Of a stretch of DNA of 14,110 nucleotides, positions 12,419 through 14,110 are shown piece by piece; the first letter of the stretch is position 1, and the number at the start of each line of letters is the position of its first letter. Below the pieces are notes generated by a model. That model ran no database searches and had not been told where the DNA came from. It saw only the letters and a list, made by a program, of their open reading frames with translations. Position numbers and translations under genes: made by a program. The DNA is from Candidatus Shapirobacteria bacterium (lineage in GTDB: Bacteria; Patescibacteriota; Microgenomatia; UBA12405): NCBI GenBank assembly GCA_009885205.1, contig VFLE01000073.1, positions 1 through 14,110 of the forward strand. Reading direction: 5' to 3'.

Positions 12419-13963
12419 ATGGCGGATTCGCAACTTTTTGGTGAACCGAATGAAACTACAACATCGAGCAGTAAAACTCCTTTTTTTACATTTGGGAACG
12501 GAGTGGAGTATTTTAAGGAGGAGTTATGCTCCGATCCTCAGCATAAGATAATCACGGATTTGATTCTTGAAGAAAGAGTAAAGCCTGGTAGGGCTATTGC
12601 GTTGACGTGCGTCCTGGAAGAAACTATCGAATTGTGTGGTATAGCGGGCACTGAATACGTTAATCAAGTATTTTATTCTGATAACACCCCTACAAATATT
12701 ATTTCTTATAATATTAAAGGTAAACCCGACAGAGTTATATGGCTTGGCGATGATTTCAACGCAGCTACAAAAACAAAAGAGGAAATCAGGGCCATACAAG
12801 ACCCGGACGAGAAGAAAATGGCTGAGAAACACGCGAAAGAACAAAAGATAACGAAAGATATCATAAAAGCGCTTTATCTGCAAAAATATTTATCTGATTT
12901 GCCTGGGCCAGGAAATAGATATATACGCAAGGTCTACGAATTTGGGTACTTAATCAACTCCAGAAATAACTTCAAATCGGTTTATGCGATTCTTGAACGA
13001 CTAACTGGTAGTCCGGTTGTCCACCAAATGCATGGCGATCTTTACGATGTAATGAAGGAGCGAAAAAGATTTAGTCGAAACGGCGAGGGCAAACCTATGG
13101 ACCTTAGGCGCCATTTTAGAGAAATTTTAATGGGAGTTCATCACATGAACGAACATGGATTTGTACATTTAGATATGAGACTGGAGAATATAGGATTTAC
13201 TGTAGTTGATGGAAAACTGGAAGCTAGAATATTTAATTTTGGATTTGCCAGTTATTTGAAGGGATTTGATGAGATGGCAGATAAAAAAAAGGATAATATA
13301 TTTGGAATTGGAAAAGTTGTGTTTCCGAAAATCGAGTATAGATCAACCCCACGTAGTTATAAAGAAATCTCACGTAGTCCGGAACAAGGAGAAAGTAGGC
13401 CAGCAATCTACGAATTTAAGTTTTTTAAAAATGATCTTTATCGAGCCCCAGAACTTCTTATAAATACTATTTATATTAATTCTGATGTTTTTTCGGTAGG
13501 ACAAATGATTTTCTTCGCTTATTTTTATAACGAAGACGAAGACGGACAAATATATGTACAAGAAGGATCAACAACCAGAGAAATCAGATTGAATTCTAAA
13601 CGACACCATATTGACGAGGCAGGCGTAGAAGATAAAGAAACTCTAATTAAATTAATAAAAAAAATGATAAAAACGGACCCGAAACTTAGAATAAATAGTG
13701 CAGTTGCTTTATCTGACCTTTGGTTTCAGAGACCGGATTCGGCGATTTTTCCTCATACACCACCCACACAACCAGTATTGAATTGCTTACCCATTAGTCC
13801 TCCCCAACAATCAAAACCCCCAAAAAGTACCGAAACCAAGGGCAAAACCCTTTATCAACACATGAGAAGGGTGCTTGGGCTAAAAGTGGGTGGAACATTA
13901 AAGAAACGAAAATACACCCGGAGAACAAAGCGCAATAAGAGAAAAACACGCTCATCAAAATAA
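12419..13963 (+). CDS. Protein kinase-like protein with altered DFG motif and basic tail
   Basis: The product has 514 residues. Kinase-fold motifs appear in order: catalytic loop H250-L-D252-x4-N257 (HLDMRLEN), then N273-F-G275 where DFG is expected, A343-P-E345 (YRAPELL), SDVFSVGQMI matching subdomain IX, and LRINSAVALSDLWF matching subdomain XI. The catalytic Asp252 and Asn257 are kept, but the metal-binding Asp of DFG is Asn. No clear glycine-rich loop or beta-3 Lys is seen in the first 200 residues. So it may be a pseudokinase or a divergent active kinase. After about residue 440 comes a Pro-rich linker (PHTPPTQPVL, SPPQQSKPPK) and a tail of Lys/Arg (GGTLKKRKYTRRTKRNKRK), as in some giant-virus proteins. 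The ATG follows TAGTATAT; no early octamer is present. It lies 28 bp from the inverted-repeat element. Confidence 0.82.
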   Translation: MADSQLFGEPNETTTSSSKTPFFTFGNGVEYFKEELCSDPQHKIITDLILEERVKPGRAIALTCVLEETIELCGIAGTEYVNQVFYSDNTPTNIISYNIKGKPDRVIWLGDDFNAATKTKEEIRAIQDPDEKKMAEKHAKEQKITKDIIKALYLQKYLSDLPGPGNRYIRKVYEFGYLINSRNNFKSVYAILERLTGSPVVHQMHGDLYDVMKERKRFSRNGEGKPMDLRRHFREILMGVHHMNEHGFVHLDMRLENIGFTVVDGKLEARIFNFGFASYLKGFDEMADKKKDNIFGIGKVVFPKIEYRSTPRSYKEISRSPEQGESRPAIYEFKFFKNDLYRAPELLINTIYINSDVFSVGQMIFFAYFYNEDEDGQIYVQEGSTTREIRLNSKRHHIDEAGVEDKETLIKLIKKMIKTDPKLRINSAVALSDLWFQRPDSAIFPHTPPTQPVLNCLPISPPQQSKPPKSTETKGKTLYQHMRRVLGLKVGGTLKKRKYTRRTKRNKRKTRSSK

Positions 13964-14015
13964 AGGGGGACTATATTCTCCTGGTTCAAATTCGCTTAAA
14001 ACGGTAGGTTAATGG

Positions 14016-14048
14016 ATTTTAATTCTTGTAAAAAATACGAATTAAAAT
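14016..14048 (+). terminator. Perfect 10-bp stem-loop after the kinase-like gene
   Basis: ATTTTAATTC (14016-14025) is perfectly complementary to GAATTAAAAT (14039-14048) around a 13-nt loop. It lies 52 nt after the kinase stop and four bases before an ATG at 14053. It is a candidate mRNA 3' hairpin. The bases before it, 13964-14015, hold nothing I can identify. Confidence 0.5.
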
Positions 14049-14052
14049 AAAT

Positions 14053-14110
14053 ATGGTAACTGCAAGTAAGCAAAGGAAAGTTTTTACAAAAATCAAGAAT
14101 GAACGGAATG
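14053..14110 (+). CDS. Possible start of a gene cut by the window edge
   Basis: An ATG opens a frame of 19 codons to the window end (MVTASKQRKVFTKIKNERN), without a stop. The Lys/Arg-rich start is ordinary for this genome. Support is only positional: it lies just after a hairpin, like four other start codons here, and behind AATTAAAATAAAT. No function can be proposed. Confidence 0.35.
   Translation, partial: MVTASKQRKVFTKIKNERN

Noticed and set aside
13985..14000. tRNA-like T-loop (GGTTCAAATTC)
   Set aside because: The flanks do not form a T stem and no acceptor or anticodon arm can be drawn; no tRNA is present.
1..14110. CRISPR array, integrase, toxin-antitoxin or other bacterial/phage defence system
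   Set aside because: No direct-repeat array, no such protein families and no bacterial ribosome-binding sites were seen.

Overview
The window looks like a piece of a large eukaryotic DNA virus genome (Nucleocytoviricota), most likely the order Imitervirales and an algal or protist virus of the Mimivirus/mesomimivirus kind. The DNA is AT-rich and densely packed with intronless genes on both strands. There are no bacterial ribosome-binding sites and no tRNA or rRNA. Five of five exact copies of the octamer AAAATTGA, the known Mimivirus early promoter, lie 33-40 nt before a start codon. Several gene ends carry stem-loops like those that mark mRNA 3' ends in Mimivirus. The family assignments below come from motifs I can read and from memory of the families; no database search was possible.

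Layout, left to right. 1-2716: 3' part of a large, probably structural protein built of four tandem modules. 2814-5445: three co-directional genes, namely a PAP2-type lipid phosphatase resembling dolichyldiphosphatase, a conserved Cys-rich virus protein, and a GT90/CAP10-like glycosyltransferase. 5486-5659: a 57-residue acidic protein behind an early promoter. 5669-7437 (minus): a membrane-anchored protein of unknown function and an early PD-(D/E)XK nuclease. 7556-8212: an FkbM-type methyltransferase. 8225-9445 (minus): a C2HC-finger/coiled-coil protein and a small Cys-rich protein, both with early promoters. 9600-11030: an early Pif1-like helicase. 11071-12073: a NUDIX hydrolase and two small very basic proteins. 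12080-12390: the stub of a CBS-domain gene ending in an inverted-repeat element of about 150 bp. 12419-13963: a kinase-like protein with an altered DFG motif and a K/R-rich tail. 14053 to the end: possible start of another gene.

How they fit together. The early-promoter genes include the DNA-processing set (helicase, nuclease) and small Zn-finger-like proteins, as expected for early infection. The genes without the octamer include the putative virion proteins and most of the glycan/lipid enzymes, so they may be late. The PAP2/dolichyldiphosphatase-like protein, GT90 and FkbM enzyme suggest a virus-encoded contribution to glycoconjugate synthesis. 

The most unusual region is 12080-12390. A truncated CBS-domain gene stops being recognisable exactly where a 31-bp inverted repeat begins. 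The repeat encloses two strong hairpins and two convergent mini-ORFs whose stops nearly meet. A second pattern of interest is that hairpins after stop codons end 2-4 nt before the next ATG at four junctions, and at a fifth the next ATG lies inside the loop.
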